Shown: positions 11,070 to 21,760, counted from the stretch's first letter. The stretch: 64,000 nt of DNA from Tanypteryx hageni (GCA_028673005.1 CM054114.1:22717369-22781368); one strand, 5' to 3'. Translations and numbers: made by a program. Notes: a model not told the origin generated them from the letters alone.

Positions 11070-11096
11070 GCTCGGGGACTTTTGAATCACCCTGTA
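11070..11096 (-). repeat. Right terminal inverted repeat of the mariner-type element
   Basis: Mirror of the left end with one substitution (GAGCT for GAACT). The transposase stop codon lies five bases inside it. Confidence 0.93.
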
Positions 11097-11198
11097 TATA
11101 CAGCGTGAAAGCATGTATTTATGCATTATGGATCAGCTTCTTGACTGTAGTATCCACCCACTTTGTGAATACGGCACCCTTTACTGCCTCTGCCTAGT

Positions 11199-11925
11199 TT
11201 GCTGGCAAGAAGATGCTCAGTACCAATATATTTATCTTCTGGATGGAGAAACCATTGTTATCAACCCAACCCGCCACTGAGATCTCAGAAGAAGTCACCG
11301 AGAACCGTAAGGCACTACCTATACCACTACCTATACCACTACCTACGCCACTACCTACGCCACCACCTATGCCGTTGCCATCGTCTATGCAGTCACTGCT
11401 GGCCCATACTGCATCGTCATCGTTGTTGTTGTTATCAGCTGTAAGTCATTACTTTATTCATTTTTAACAACATTTAAAATCATTTGCAAATATTCCCAGC
11501 TGAAACATATCATATTTGGTTCATTTGTGGAGGAAATGCCAGATAGCGACGATGAACAAAAAACACCTAGGCCTTCTAGGCAATCTCTTTTTGAAGCTGA
11601 AGTAATATATATCTTGGCATTAGATTGATTTGATGATGTACCAGTAAACAATTTTAAATTTGCATCATACTGCTCAACTAATTTAATCTGAATTTATTTC
11701 CCCATTTTAGACGGACGCATTGAAAAAAAATTGAGACCGCTGAGTTGTGGTTATGGCCCATTGCCATTTATGAAGGTGGAAGAATTACAAGAGGGGCAGC
11801 ATCACAGAATTATTGAACTAGAGTCAATGGCAATGAGGTATGGGCAAGCGGTGATGGCAACTATGACAAAAGGGGAGGAAGATCCCAGTTGGAGAAGGAA
11901 GGTCTTCCTTGCCAAACAATATTAA
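11199..11925 (+). other. Possible spliced gene remnant, unidentified
   Basis: Three open pieces are separated by plausible splice sites. The first encodes MLSTNIFIFWMEKPLL and then Pro/Leu/Thr repeats (12-bp units ACCACTACCTAT at about 11313-11378), ending at a donor GCT|GTAAGT near 11440. The second, after CCCAG near 11501, encodes FGSFVEEMPDSDDEQKTPRP and ends at GAA|GTAATA. The third, after TTTTAG near 11710, encodes RPLSCGYGPLPFMKVEELQE and ends in DPSWRRKVFLAKQY with a stop. A run of eight A at the start of the third piece breaks the frame. I cannot assign a family; it could be an accessory gene of a transposon or a host pseudogene. Confidence 0.3.
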
Positions 11926-12089
11926 AATGTATTGACAACTGAGGACAAAATTATATAACCAAAGTACGGAAATGTTTATATTAACCAGAAAAAATAATAC
12001 ATTAACAAACCTAACAGAATAGTATAGCATTAACCAGTGAGAATATTTGATTTCATTTTTGCCAATCAGTCACATAAACTCCAATAGAT

Positions 12090-12165
12090 AAATAAACTTG
12101 TTCAAACCTGTCTTATTTCATTTTATTTAATACCTTAAAACTTCATATTCCTACCATATGCAGGC
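12090..12165. repeat. Direct repeat, copy 1
   Basis: The block AAATAAACTTGTTCAAACCT followed by GTCT.ATTTC.TTTTATTTAA and AACTTCATATT.C.ACCAT recurs at about 12694-12768. About 75 bases are shared with a few substitutions, about 600 bases apart. It may mark the ends of a small element or a duplication. Confidence 0.7.
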
Positions 12166-12364
12166 TCAGCATTTCTATAATCTTACAGTTAGAGTGCTTC
12201 ATTCAGATTTGAGACTTGACAGACATGTGCATAAAGTGGGTTTCTCAAAAAAAAGATCTTCTACCCATCAGATAGCTCTCCAAAGCGCAAACAGTAAGTT
12301 CTCAACTTTTAAATTATTTTGCATTAACTCCACTCTCAAATCATACCTTTTCACAAGTATCATT

Positions 12365-12660
12365 ATTTTTCTATTACCCTAAGGTTATGGATGCGACAGT
12401 GGATAGAGTTGGAGTTGCAATCGCCTCCTATGGAGGAGTAAAAAATATGCATGAGGAAAACATACAGTATCTCCCATTTCAGTATATGGCGATTTATCAC
12501 TCTTGGGAAATATTGGAAAGATTCCCAGATTACGCCAGAAACTGAATTAACTTTGATGAATATAGCCTCTGCTTTGAACATTATAACAAAGGAGTAATCC
12601 AGATTAATGGACCACCACCAATTAAAAAAGATTGTTATGAGTGTAAAATCTCCAACAGAA
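12365..12660 (+). other. Coding-like stretch, unidentified
   Basis: One frame reads FQYMAIYHSWEILERFPDYA, a stop codon, then INFDEYSLCFEHYNKGVIQI and NGPPPIKKDCYEC. The composition is protein-like with one in-frame stop. No family is recognised. It lies between the two copies of the 75-bp direct repeat. Confidence 0.3.
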
Positions 12661-12693
12661 AAAATGGGTTTTCTAATAAAAATGGATTGTCAA

Positions 12694-12768
12694 TAAATAA
12701 ACTTGTTCAAACCTGTCTGATTTCGTTTTATTTAAAACCTAAAAAAACTTCATATTTCCACCATGCGC
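12694..12768. repeat. Direct repeat, copy 2
   Basis: Second copy of the 75-bp block at 12090-12165, same orientation. Confidence 0.7.
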
Positions 12769-12996
12769 ATTTCTCACAGAGAGAGAGAAAACAATATTTC
12801 CACAAAAGGTTGTTCCCGCAAATAGATGGTGATTCTGTGCATTTCTAAGGACTGCCAGAGAGGAGGTAACGACATAATGGGAATGAGGTAGGAAGGGAAT
12901 GAAGAGAAACAATCATTGGAAGGAAGGTAATGTAATAAGATAGAAAACTGGAATGGGGGCCCAAAAGTATTACCATTTTTCCACCAGATTAGAGAT

Positions 12997-13136
12997 GCCA
13001 GATTAAACATGCCAGATTAGACATGCCAGATTAGACATGCCAGATTAGACATGCCAGATTAGAGAAGCCAGATTAGAGAAGCCAGATTAGAGAAGCCAGA
13101 TTAGAGAAGCCAGATTAGACATGCCAGATTAGACAT
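12997..13136. repeat. 14-bp tandem satellite, 10 units
   Basis: Ten head-to-tail units of GCCAGATTAGACAT or GCCAGATTAGAGAA. The two variants are grouped: four of the first type (the first with one substitution), four of the second, then two of the first. This suggests block-wise amplification. Confidence 0.95.
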
Positions 13137-13286
13137 GCCAGATTAGAGAGAGAAAACCATTTTCCAGCCAGATTAGAGAGAGGAAACAATTTTCCAGCCA
13201 GTTTAGAGAGGGAAAATAATTTTCCAGCCAGATTAGAGAGAGAAAACAATTTTCCAGCCAGATTAGAGAGAGAAAACCATTTTCCA
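13137..13286. repeat. 30-bp tandem satellite, 5 units
   Basis: Five units that start with the 14-bp motif (GCCAGATTAGAGAG) and add AGAAAACAATTTTCCA. The phase is continuous with the 14-bp array, so the longer unit arose by extension of the shorter, or the reverse. The purine strand alternates with TTTTCCA. Confidence 0.95.
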
Positions 13287-13358
13287 GCCACTGAACCCAT
13301 TTTTGATCGTCTTTTTAGATGGAGAAAACCATTTTACCACCATAAACTTGGCAACACC

Positions 13359-13456
13359 GTTTTCCCTGCCAAAATGATCAACCAATCACAATTTACCACC
13401 AAAATGAATCAACCAGTCACAATTTACCACCAAAATGAATCAACCAATCAGCGATT
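13359..13456. repeat. About 33-bp tandem repeat, 3 units
   Basis: Units follow the pattern ACCACCAAAATGAATCAACC then AATCACAATTT, the first and last diverged. Adjacent to but different from the preceding satellite. Confidence 0.8.
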
Positions 13457-13559
13457 TACGAACGTCTTTTATTTGTTCATGTGATCGAATTATGATCATC
13501 TTTTGTTTTCAAAATGGCAGCTGTGCTGAAACTGGCTTTTCCTATACTACTGGCCTGGA

Positions 13560-14215
13560 TACGTGGTGAAACCGATTCTCATGGACGAGTTAAACCAACG
13601 CGGACAAGTAGATCTCATGGACTTTCAGAGTTTACTGGATGGGGATTATAAATTAACCCTGCATTATCAAGTGCACCTGAGTAAATTTCACCTTATACAT
13701 CCATTGGTGTTGAAATTGGCGACAGAGGTTGCCAGAATATTTGCTGAGCATCTTTTTAGACTTTGGGGTACCGCACGTATTGCAGTCAGATAATGGTAGA
13801 GAATTCACGGACAAAATAATAAGAGAGCTCAGCAAATTGTGGCCCAGGATGGTTCTGGTCAACGGGAGACCTCGATATCTGCAGAGTCAAGGGTCGGTCG
13901 AATGAAGCAAAGCCACGATGAAGGATGTGGGACAATAAGACACCGAATTGGAGATTGGGGTTGGGATTTGTTCAGTGGAGCATGAACACGACTTTCCACG
14001 AGGCCATCAAGACGACGCCATATCAGGCCATGTTTGGCTGCAAATCAAAGATCGGTTTGGGGACGTCTCTTTTGGCAGAATTTTCAGAAAAAATTGCAAC
14101 TGATATTATGGAAGAGGAAATGGAGGATCTTATTATTGCCAACACTCGGAAGGGGAAATTGCAGGACCATCTCACCGACAAATTGACAAAACACGAGAGG
14201 AGAAAATAGCTAGGC
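13560..14215 (+). pseudogene. Retroviral-type integrase core relic (KRBA2/Gypsy-like)
   Basis: Pieces of an integrase catalytic core lie in order in shifting frames: QVDLMDFQSLLDGDYKL (first Asp), VLQSDNGREFTDKII (second Asp, frame changed near 13755), then SQGSVE (the Glu, near 13885-13905), and later FHEAIKTTPYQAMFGCKSKI. The Asp...SDNG.EF...S.G.VE arrangement is the DDE signature of LTR-retrotransposon integrases and of the host KRBA2-like genes derived from them. Several frameshifts and stops make it a fossil. No LTRs or polymerase are visible around it. Confidence 0.7.
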
Positions 14216-14305
14216 CATCTCACAGACAAATTGACAAACCTCAAGAAGAGGAAATAGTGGGACCATCTCACTGACAAATTGATGAACCTCAAGAAGAGGA
14301 TGTCA
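14164..14305. repeat. About 50-bp tandem repeat, 3 units
   Basis: Three copies of a unit containing CCATCTCAC.GACAAATTGA followed by AAACCTCAAGAAGAGGA. The array overlaps the C-terminal end of the integrase relic. Confidence 0.85.
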
Positions 14306-14694
14306 CAAGGCATTAAACGTTCTGAAAAAGGACACCAAAAAATTTAAATTTATAAGCCGAAAGAATGAGAAATATTAAGAAAAGGAAAGTGAAAGATAGG
14401 TGACTGCGTTAACCTTCACATTGTGCAATACGACCAAGGTAGAGGTGACTCCACTAATTTGATCGTTGTAGTCATGGATATCAAGGACGAAAAATTAAAG
14501 TTTGGAATGTAGAAAAAAGTATAAGAGTAATCGTTCGCAAGCTTTCCATAGCTAAAGGGCAGGTAATTCAAAGATGTGGATGTCACCAAAATTGCATGAC
14601 AAGAATATGTCAATGCTTTAACCTCTTCCGTTATTTGCACGTATTAATGTGCAAAATTTTTGTTCCAAAAAATATTTTTGCATATATATATATA
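14306..14694. other. No recognised gene; ends in (TA)n
   Basis: Open pieces are short and unassigned. A TA tract at 14682-14696 is the target of the Tigger insertion that follows. Confidence 0.5.
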
Positions 14695-14696
14695 TA

Positions 14697-16935
14697 CACC
14701 TTCTCCTCGACTTACAACCTATGCGACTTACGACCATCCGCACTTTTGACCACAAAAAATAAATAAATAAAAATAATAAATAAATAAAGATAACTACATG
14801 GTAGGGTCAAAAAGTTCCCGAAATTGATGCCTAGAGCACAGCAGGGTCTAGGCATCAGAGTCTGTTTGACCCTCCCACTGCCTCTCACTCAGTCGCTTTC
14901 AAGCATCAGTTGCGTGTGGATTTGTTACAATTGTATCTGAAATATTACCCCTAAAATGACTGGTAAAAGGAAAATACTTTCATCTGCAGGTGCGCCAGCC
15001 AATAAGTCAAGGAAGGCTATTGATTTAGACTGTAAAATGAAGAATATCCGGCAGTATGAATGCGGAAAGAAGGTTAATACAATTGCACGTGACTTGAAGT
15101 TATCACATTCCACAGTATCAATGATACTTAAGGACAAAGAAAGAATTTGTGAAGCTGTGAAAGGTTCTGCACCTATGCAGTCTACAATTTTAACCAAACA
15201 ACGACAGGGAATGAAATGGAGAAATTGTTATTCATGTGGATGACAGATTCAATACAGAAAAAAATACCCATGAGCCTTCTCGCAGTGCAAACAAAGGCTA
15301 GATGTCTTTTTCAGACATTAAAATCACGCTCCGGAGACGATTACGCACAAGATTTTCAGGCTAGTAATGGGTGGTTTATGTGTTTTAAAAAAAGATTTGC
15401 TTTGCATAATGTACATATCACAGGAGAAGCAGGAAGTGCAGATGAAGATGGAGCCCAAAAATTCGTTGATAGTTTTAACAAATTAATTGAAGTAAAAGGT
15501 TATCTACCAGAACAAATTTTCAACGTAGACGAAAGTGGCTTGCTACGAATGCCTACTCGTACATACATACATCAAGAAGAAAAAAGGATGCCAGGATTCA
15601 AAGGTTTTAAGGATAGGTTAACTTTGTTGCTTGGTGGTAATGCCGCGGGTTTTAAGCTGAAGCCTTTTCTAATCTATCATTTGGAAAAACCTCGTGAATT
15701 TAAGCACATCAACAAGCATACACTGCCCGTTTGCTACCATTCAAACCCTAAAGCTTGGATGACTCAAGCACTCTTCGAAGACTGGTTCATGAACTGCTTC
15801 ATTCCCCAGGCTCGTGAATATTGTGCGGAGAGAGGTATCCCTTTCAAGATTTTATTGATTATGGACAATGCCCTTGGCCACCCCCCTCATCTGGACGACC
15901 TTCATCCCGATGTTACAGTGGTTTTTATGCCACCTAACACAACCGCTATCATCCAACCCATGGATCAGGGTGCTATTTCAGCATTTAAGGCTCATTACCT
16001 CAAAACGACATTCACACAAGCCATCAAAGTCATCGATTCTGATGCAGATTTATCTTTTTGAGATTTTTGGAAGCAGTACAACATTCTTCAGTGTATCAAG
16101 AATATTTCGACCTCATGGGAATGTGTACCAAAGAACTGTACGTCAGGAATTTGGAAAAAGTGTCTCAAATGTTATGCGAATGCATTTGAAGGATTTGAAC
16201 AAGAAGAGGAGCTAGAAGTGATTAGAGAAGACATAGTTAAATTTGCAAACAATCTAGAATTAAAATGTGAAATAGAAGATGTAGAGGAGTTGCTAGATTG
16301 TGAGACAAAAGAACTTTTAGATGAAGAGTTGATTGAATTGGAAGCACACAGAGTGGCAGAAGAAAAAGCGAGAGAAGAAGATGAGCCAGAAAAGAAATTC
16401 ACGACAAAGGGTTTATCTGATTTGTTTTCACAATTGAATAAAGCTCTAGCCAGTTTTGAAGTAATGGATCCTAATGTCGAACGCTTTGCAAAGGTTGAAC
16501 ATATCATTCAAGATGCTGTGCGTTGTTATCGTGAGATATATGATGAAATAAAGAAAAAATCTATTCAAACAAAGCTCATCATGTTCCTCAAAAAACCATC
16601 TACCTCAACCCAAGAACATGATTGTGAAAATTAAAAGTATATTTTCAATTGCTCTTTTTCACAGAAACAATTTTTTTATTGTATGTATGCGGAATTTCAT
16701 TTGTTTTTATTTTTACATTAATTTTAGGTTGTATTTTTGTTTACAGTACAATAGAGTACATATTATGTACTTTCCACATTATGTACAATAATTATACATA
16801 GATTGAATTTTTGTGTTTTATATTTTTTTAACCCGTTTGAATGAAAATAGTGTTAAAAATATAAATCCGACATACGACCAGATCAACTTACGACCTGTCA
16901 GTCGGAACGGAACTCGGTCATAAGTTGAGGAGAAG

Positions 16936-16938
<3 letters not shown>
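14697..16938 (+). mobile_element. Tigger1-like (pogo family) DNA transposon
   Basis: The left end CACCTTCTCCTCGACTTACA (14697) matches the reverse complement of the right end CAGCTTCTCCTCAACTTATG (16938) with four mismatches in 20. TA is duplicated at 14695-14696 and 16939-16940, and both sides lie in (TA)n. Further ACTTACGACC repeats sit just inside both ends, typical of Tigger subterminal transposase-binding sites. The 2,242-bp length and TIGD1-like gene fit an originally autonomous copy. Confidence 0.93.
14956..16634 (+). pseudogene. TIGD1-like Tigger transposase, frameshift and stop
   Basis: The ATG at 14956 starts MTGKRKILSSAGAP and a CENP-B-type N-terminal helix-turn-helix (TIARDLKLSHSTVSMILKDK). 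The DDE_1 catalytic domain follows: FNVDESGLLRMP, then FKILLIMDNALGHP, then PPNTTAIIQPMDQGAISAFK. The C-terminal part ends in DPNVERFAKVEHIIQDAVRC and KKKSIQTKLIMFLKK. The frame shifts between 15190 and 15216 (before MEKLLFMWMTD). A TGA at 16059-16061 stands where the family has Arg (TLREFW), consistent with CGA to TGA decay. Otherwise the protein would be near full length. The transposase acts on the terminal repeats of this element family; this copy is inactive. Confidence 0.93.

Positions 16939-16966
<28 letters not shown>
16937..16966. repeat. (TA)n microsatellite
   Basis: TA tract on the right flank of the Tigger insertion. Confidence 0.9.
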
Positions 16967-16969
<3 letters not shown>

Positions 16970-17103
16970 CCAGGCCCTTTGGAGGAGAAGGTGCATCATG
17001 TGAGGGAGTTGTTTCAACACAGCCCCCGACAATCCACTGACAGAGGACAGGGTTCATGGTTGAAGCGACAAGTCTTAGCCTTTAAATGAAGAAGAAGAAG
17101 TAC
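16967..17103 (+). mobile_element. Possible LINE/SINE 3' end with (GAA)n tail
   Basis: A GC-richer block ends in AAATGAAGAAGAAGAAG. The frame VRELFQHSPRQSTDRGQGSW.KRQVLAFK just before the tail resembles a retroelement C-terminus but is too short to classify. A short trinucleotide tail is characteristic of RTE-type elements and the SINEs they mobilise. Tentative. Confidence 0.3.
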
Positions 17104-17393
17104 TATATGTATGAACCCTTAACTTTTTACCTCTTTGCTCTCAGCAGCTAGCGTTAATGAATTTTGAAGATTTTTTGGATAGGGGAAGGTGGGCCACAAT
17201 GGGTCATGTTCCACAGTGGATCATTGAATTTCCCTCCTTTCTCATCTGTTGTAAAAAAAGTGGCGCTCTGGTGTTAATTTTTGTAACTACTAATACACAT
17301 TTTCCGTAGGATTTTGACAAGTTAGTTTACTTGTGCATCATTGTATGAGAAGAAGTGTGTTTTGACATCGCCAAAGTAAAATTTCCTGTTCTG

Positions 17394-17616
17394 GTAAGTT
17401 CATTTTTTACATTATTTTATTTTAAGTATTTTAAATTCCAGTAGTACTATTGAATACTGTTATATGTATGCTATAAAATCATATATTAACCAAGTAACAT
17501 ACGAATAATTAGGTTATGTAAAATATGAATTTTTACAAAATCTCCACATGGGCCACAATGTGTCAATTTCGTGGGGCAGTATTAAACTTTTCATGTTTAT
17601 TTTTGTTTCATTGCAG
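17394..17616 (+). other. Probable 5' UTR intron of the pogo-like gene
   Basis: CTG|GTAAGT at 17394 and TTTCATTGCAG at 17616 frame an intron that ends six bases before the start codon at 17623. Inference from splice-site quality alone. Confidence 0.5.
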
Positions 17617-17622
17617 GACAAA

Positions 17623-19762
17623 ATGACTCGCAACTGAAAACAGAAAACCACCAATGGGATGTTTACAGAAGAAGAAATGAGAAGTGCAGTTAATTTGGTT
17701 ATGAAAGACAGATTTTCTATTCGTCAAGCTGCAGAACGAAGTGGGATTAAATTTTCAACTCTTCAACGGTGAGTCATTCAAGTTACACTGAATTGTTTTA
17801 CACATTATGTTAATCATTAGACATCAAGATATAAGATGTTTATACTATTGCTAAACACAACTGTTATCAACAAATTAATTATGGAACTCTTGCATTTTGT
17901 CTGTGCAGGTATGTTGCGAAGGCAAAGACAGAAGGAGAACCTGTTCGAATGGTTCCGAACTATGCCTGTTGACTAGTCTTTACTGCCGAACAAGAAAAAT
18001 AGTAACAAATTATCTTGTTCAATGTTCAGCTATGTGCTATGGAAAATCGACCAGAGATGTTAGGGGTATTGCATATGAAATGGCAGATATTAATAAGATA
18101 AGCATTCCTGATAGTTGGCATAGGGATAGAAAAGCTGGGCTAGAGTGGATGTGGTCATTTCTTAAAAGAAATGAATTGAGTCTTAGAACACCTGAAGGTT
18201 TTTGTCTCGCATGACATCATTTAATGAACATAATGTCAACCTTTTCTTCACAAACTTAGAAAGTCTTTATAGACAGGAGGAAAATTTTGCTTATGGAATT
18301 AGAGTGTAGAATTTAGATGAGACAGGAACTACAACAGTGCAAAATTCCAGTAAAATAATTGCAAAAAAATGTGTAAAGCAGGTTAATGTAACAACTAGCC
18401 AAGAACGTGGTATGTTAGTGACAACTTGTTTAGCCATTAGTGCCACTGGGTCATTTAATCCACCAGTAATGGTCTTTCCTAGAAAACATTATAAAACACA
18501 CATGATCAATGGGGCCCCTCTTGGCACTTTGGGTTTATCCAATCCTAGCGGCTGGATGACCTCAGATCTTTTCCCACAAGTTATCCAACACTTCAGCATC
18601 GAAAGAAAACCCTTGCCTATTAATATTGGACAATCATGAGAGTCATATTTCTATAGAAGCTCTGGACCTAGCAAAATCCAATGGTGTCACGATATTAACA
18701 CTTCCACCTCATAGCAGTCATCGGATGCAGCCTCTTGATGTTTCCGTGTATGGGCCTTTTAAAGTTTACTACAATCAAGTACTTCAATCTTGGTTGTTGG
18801 CTCATGCAGGAATTCCACTTTCTATCCATGATGTAGCACCTTGCGTAGGAACAGCTTTCAACAAAGCATTTGTGCCAACGAATATTATTAATGGCTTCAA
18901 ACATTTAGGCATTTTTCCATTTGATAAATCAATTTTTTCAGAAGATGATTTTTTGTGTAGCTCTGTGACTGATAGGGAAAACCCTAAGGAAAATTCTGAG
19001 GCAGGGCCATCTAGTGTTTCTGTTCCTGGTAGCTCTGCAATGATCCCTTCAACTTCTAAAAGCACATAAGTTGGACCTATCACAGAAATACTGGCTTCTC
19101 CTTCTACTTCATTTGATTCTACACACCAATGCAAAAAGTTTATAAATCCTGCTGAATTCAAAGGCTTTCCTAAAGCAAAACCAAGAAAGCTTAATCGAAA
19201 ACCCCAAGAGAAAGGCACTAGTATTATTGCAACCAGCACCTCAGAAAAATTTAAATTACAAGCAAAGGCTGAAAACCGAAAAGCGAAGAAAGCTAAAATG
19301 CTAAAACCTAAACTTCTTTTTGCCAAAAAATCTGAAAAAGAAATAACAGAATCAGATGAAGAGGAAGAAAAATGGATGGGAAGTTCTTTGTCCTGTTCGT
19401 CCAAAGAGAGTTTTGAAGAATTTGAAATGGTCATCACATCACAATTCATCAATGGGAAGCTAGATAGACCACTAAAGAAAGATGAATTTGTTCTTGTCGA
19501 ATTTACTGACAAGAATAAATTTTAACACATTGGTCAATATACTGGGGTTATGGCAAGTGATGGAGCCCTTGAAATTAATTTCTTACTGCACAATTTGAAA
19601 TTAGAAAACACATTCTTCTTTCCCAATATCCCGGATGTTGCAGATGTATCAGAAAAAGAGATAAGGTTGATATTGCCTCCACCAATAAATATTTATGGTA
19701 CGAAAAGAATACAAGGTAAAATAAAATTTGATATCACTTTTTCCATCATAGATTTACGTTAA
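17623..19762 (+). pseudogene. pogo-family transposase, two-exon coding region, several stops
   Basis: The start ATG at 17623 (MTRN) is followed after an in-frame TGA by FTEEEMRSAVNLVMKDRFSI and RQAAERSGIKFSTLQR, a Psq/CENP-B-like DNA-binding motif. An intron (GTGAGT at 17769, GTGCAG at 17908) splits the Arg codon and restores RYVAKAKTEGEPVRM. The catalytic domain has NLDETGTTTVQ, LILDNHESHISIEAL, and SSHRMQPLDVSVYGPFK, the three acidic blocks of DDE_1 transposases. The tail is acidic and Lys-rich (KKSEKEITESDEEEEKW). Stops where the family has Arg or Trp (17944, 18307) and frameshifts near 18210, 18600 and 19070 disable it. TTG, not ATG, opens the LDNHES segment. Confidence 0.88.
17769..17908 (+). 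other. Coding intron of the pogo-like transposase
   Basis: A 140-base intron with donor CG|GTGAGT and acceptor TTTTGTCTGTGCAG|G. Removing it joins LQR to YVAKAK in frame, which is strong support for true splicing. Confidence 0.8.
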
Positions 19763-20222
19763 GTAGAGAACATCTTAATGTTCTAATGTTCAAATCTGAA
19801 ATGTTTGTTTTAATTTTCATATTACTGTATCTATTTTTAATGTTATTTAGCCTACAGCAATCATTACGTATTTTTTTAAATAAAAATGTGATTTATTTGA
19901 ATTTAAACTCTTCTTTAAACTTATTTCTAGGTTGACCCAATGTGGCCCAAGGGTTGACCCATTGTGCCCCACACATGGTCCACAGTGGGTCAATATTTCA
20001 TTTTTGAAATTTGATTTTTCTCTGATTTTGTGTGCAAAAATTTTATATTCCAACATTCAGTTGTTGTTGCTTATGAGTTGAAGTTTATATTCCACCCATT
20101 TAAAAGTGGAAATATTTTCTCTAAAAAAATAGAAAAATCAAAAACTGATAATTGACCCACTGTGGCCCACCCTCCCCTACACTTTCTATGGAAGAAAAGT
20201 TATAATTATCTGTTAGTGCGAG

Positions 20223-20690
20223 TTGGGAACCTTCCTTATAAGTAAAAGAGGAAAGGTATATGAAAAATTAGGAAAAAAATTTAAATTTCTAATGGATATG
20301 GGGAACAAAATGATATCAAGTATTGATGATGAAAGTATTACATTTGTTAAAACATATTTTAATGTTGACATAGACAAACAATTAAAGATTGAATGTGAGC
20401 AACTCAAAAGAATATATTAAATTGTCTAAAGATGCATTTGAAGAACAATCTTTAACATGTCCACTTATATTAAATTTGATCCTAAAAATAAATCTTATAG
20501 ATCTTTTTGCAAATCTATACACGATTTTGAAAATTTATTTGACGATGCCAATAACGAGTTGCAAACCAGAAAGAGCTTTTCCTAAATTGTCTGTCATTAA
20601 AAATAAATACAGGCCTACAATGAGGGATGAAAGACAGCCATTTGTCAGTTCTTTCGATAGAAAGTGATATTCTCAAGCTCGAAATTCAGG
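20223..20690 (+). pseudogene. hAT transposase C-terminal fragment (ZMYM1-like)
   Basis: The frame from about 20389 reads INLIDLFANLYTILKIYLTM, then PITSCKPERAFPKLSVIKNK and YRPTMRDERQ. This is the hAT dimerisation region, where the family has LP.L.TI.RIYLT.PVTSC.AERSFSKL. The upstream piece (FLMDMGNKMISSIDDESITF) may belong to the same gene in another frame. The catalytic region is absent. The pogo-like element lies directly to its left and may have inserted into it. Confidence 0.7.
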
Positions 20691-21760
20691 TCAAATCCAA
20701 AGCTTTCGTTCAGACGTTTGCAGGTAATTCTGTTGTCTCTAAGCACTCTACAAGTCCACTGGTAAAACCCTAACCCAATACCTCGACCTATTTTCCCTTC
20801 CCCAATTCAATGAATCCCGAGCTGCTCAACTCTTTTACATAGTTTGGGAGGACCAGAAAAGGAAGACGTTGCCATCCTCGATTGCAGAATTGCGGTTCCA
20901 GAATAAATAGCATCGCTACCCGCGATATTCATCATTCGAGAATCTGACTTGAACCTGTCAAGATGAATCTCCTCAACTTCGAGTGGAGCACAGATCAAAA
21001 AGTGAAAGAGACGGCTGCGGTGGAGGTGGATACCAAAAGAGTTTTTTGGTGGTTTTCAAAGCCCGAACAAATGGATCGGTGGAGGCAAGAAAGTGAAATC
21101 ACTTAACGTTGTCCTGTGTAACGAGAAATCTTTTGCGAATGGATTCATCCCCTACACCGAGCATCTCCCTTGCCTGGAAACTATCATTCAAGATGCCACC
21201 GCCCTCTACACCTTCGACGATGAAAAATGCGCCTTTCTCTCTGATCTCACCGAACGCACTTTCATCAGCATGAGGAAAGATTTAGATTGTCCTTCACCAT
21301 TTGACCATTTCTTCCCCACCATTTCCTGCGTGAATCCATGCCAGTGCTTACACAAGAGTAATTGCGCATTAAGAAATGCGTACTGCTTATCTCATTGGCT
21401 GAAATTCATAAACTTGAAGGTCGATGTACAGCCCTATTCTACCAATGCCGAATGTTCCACCTCCTCACTCCCCTTCTGCCTCCTCCTAAAGCATATATCC
21501 AGGCACTCAACCTAGTTATCAACAGTTGTCATGCAGAAACCAGCAAGTGCAATCTCCCATTCTTCCTAAATGTACACGGGTAACTTCACCGCCACCACCA
21601 TCCAGTCTGGAACCTGACACCCCTGAGATGCAACCATCACCTCCATCAAGTCTGCAGCCACCACCCACTTCAAAATCTAACAGACAGCCAAAACTGTGCA
21701 GAAGAAGAAGAAGGCAGTGTGTGATACTAGCCATTTGTTACCAAAAACTGTGTTTTTCTT
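20691..21760 (+). other. Unidentified coding-like stretch, GC-richer than surroundings
   Basis: Between 20800 and 21720 base composition rises and several overlapping frames stay open: DVAILDCRIAVPE, then LNVVLCNEKSFANGFIPYTE, LSDLTERTFISMRKDLDCPS, SCVNPCQCLHKSNCALRNAY and a Pro/Ser/Gln-rich end (PPPPSSLEPDTPEMQPSPPS). Stop codons or frame changes separate them. Cysteine pairs (NPCQCLHKSNC) might be a zinc-binding knuckle. I cannot name a family; a degraded retroelement ORF1 or a host pseudogene are both possible. Confidence 0.3.

Larger units (their letters stand above)
9800..11096 (+). mobile_element. mariner-superfamily transposon with 28-bp terminal repeats
   Basis: TACAGGGTGATTCAAAAGTC at 9800 is mirrored at 11096, the match continuing through about 28 bases with one mismatch. 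The target duplication TA is present at 9798-9799 and 11097-11098. The 1,297-bp length and a single transposase frame are normal for an autonomous Tc1/mariner-type element. Ends and insertion site are intact; only the gene is damaged, by two small mutations. Confidence 0.93.
17182..20177 (+). mobile_element. pogo-like DNA transposon with intron-bearing gene
   Basis: The ends GGGGAAGGTGGGCCACAATG (17182) and, reversed from 20177, GGGGAGGGTGGGCCACAGTG match with two differences in 20 bases and continue with GGTCA. TA flanks both sides (17180-17181, 20178-20179). GGGCCACAATGxGTCA repeats occur again internally (17550-17565, 19925-19990), as subterminal binding sites. The 2,996-bp element carries a pogo-type transposase with intact splice signals. 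Confidence 0.92.
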
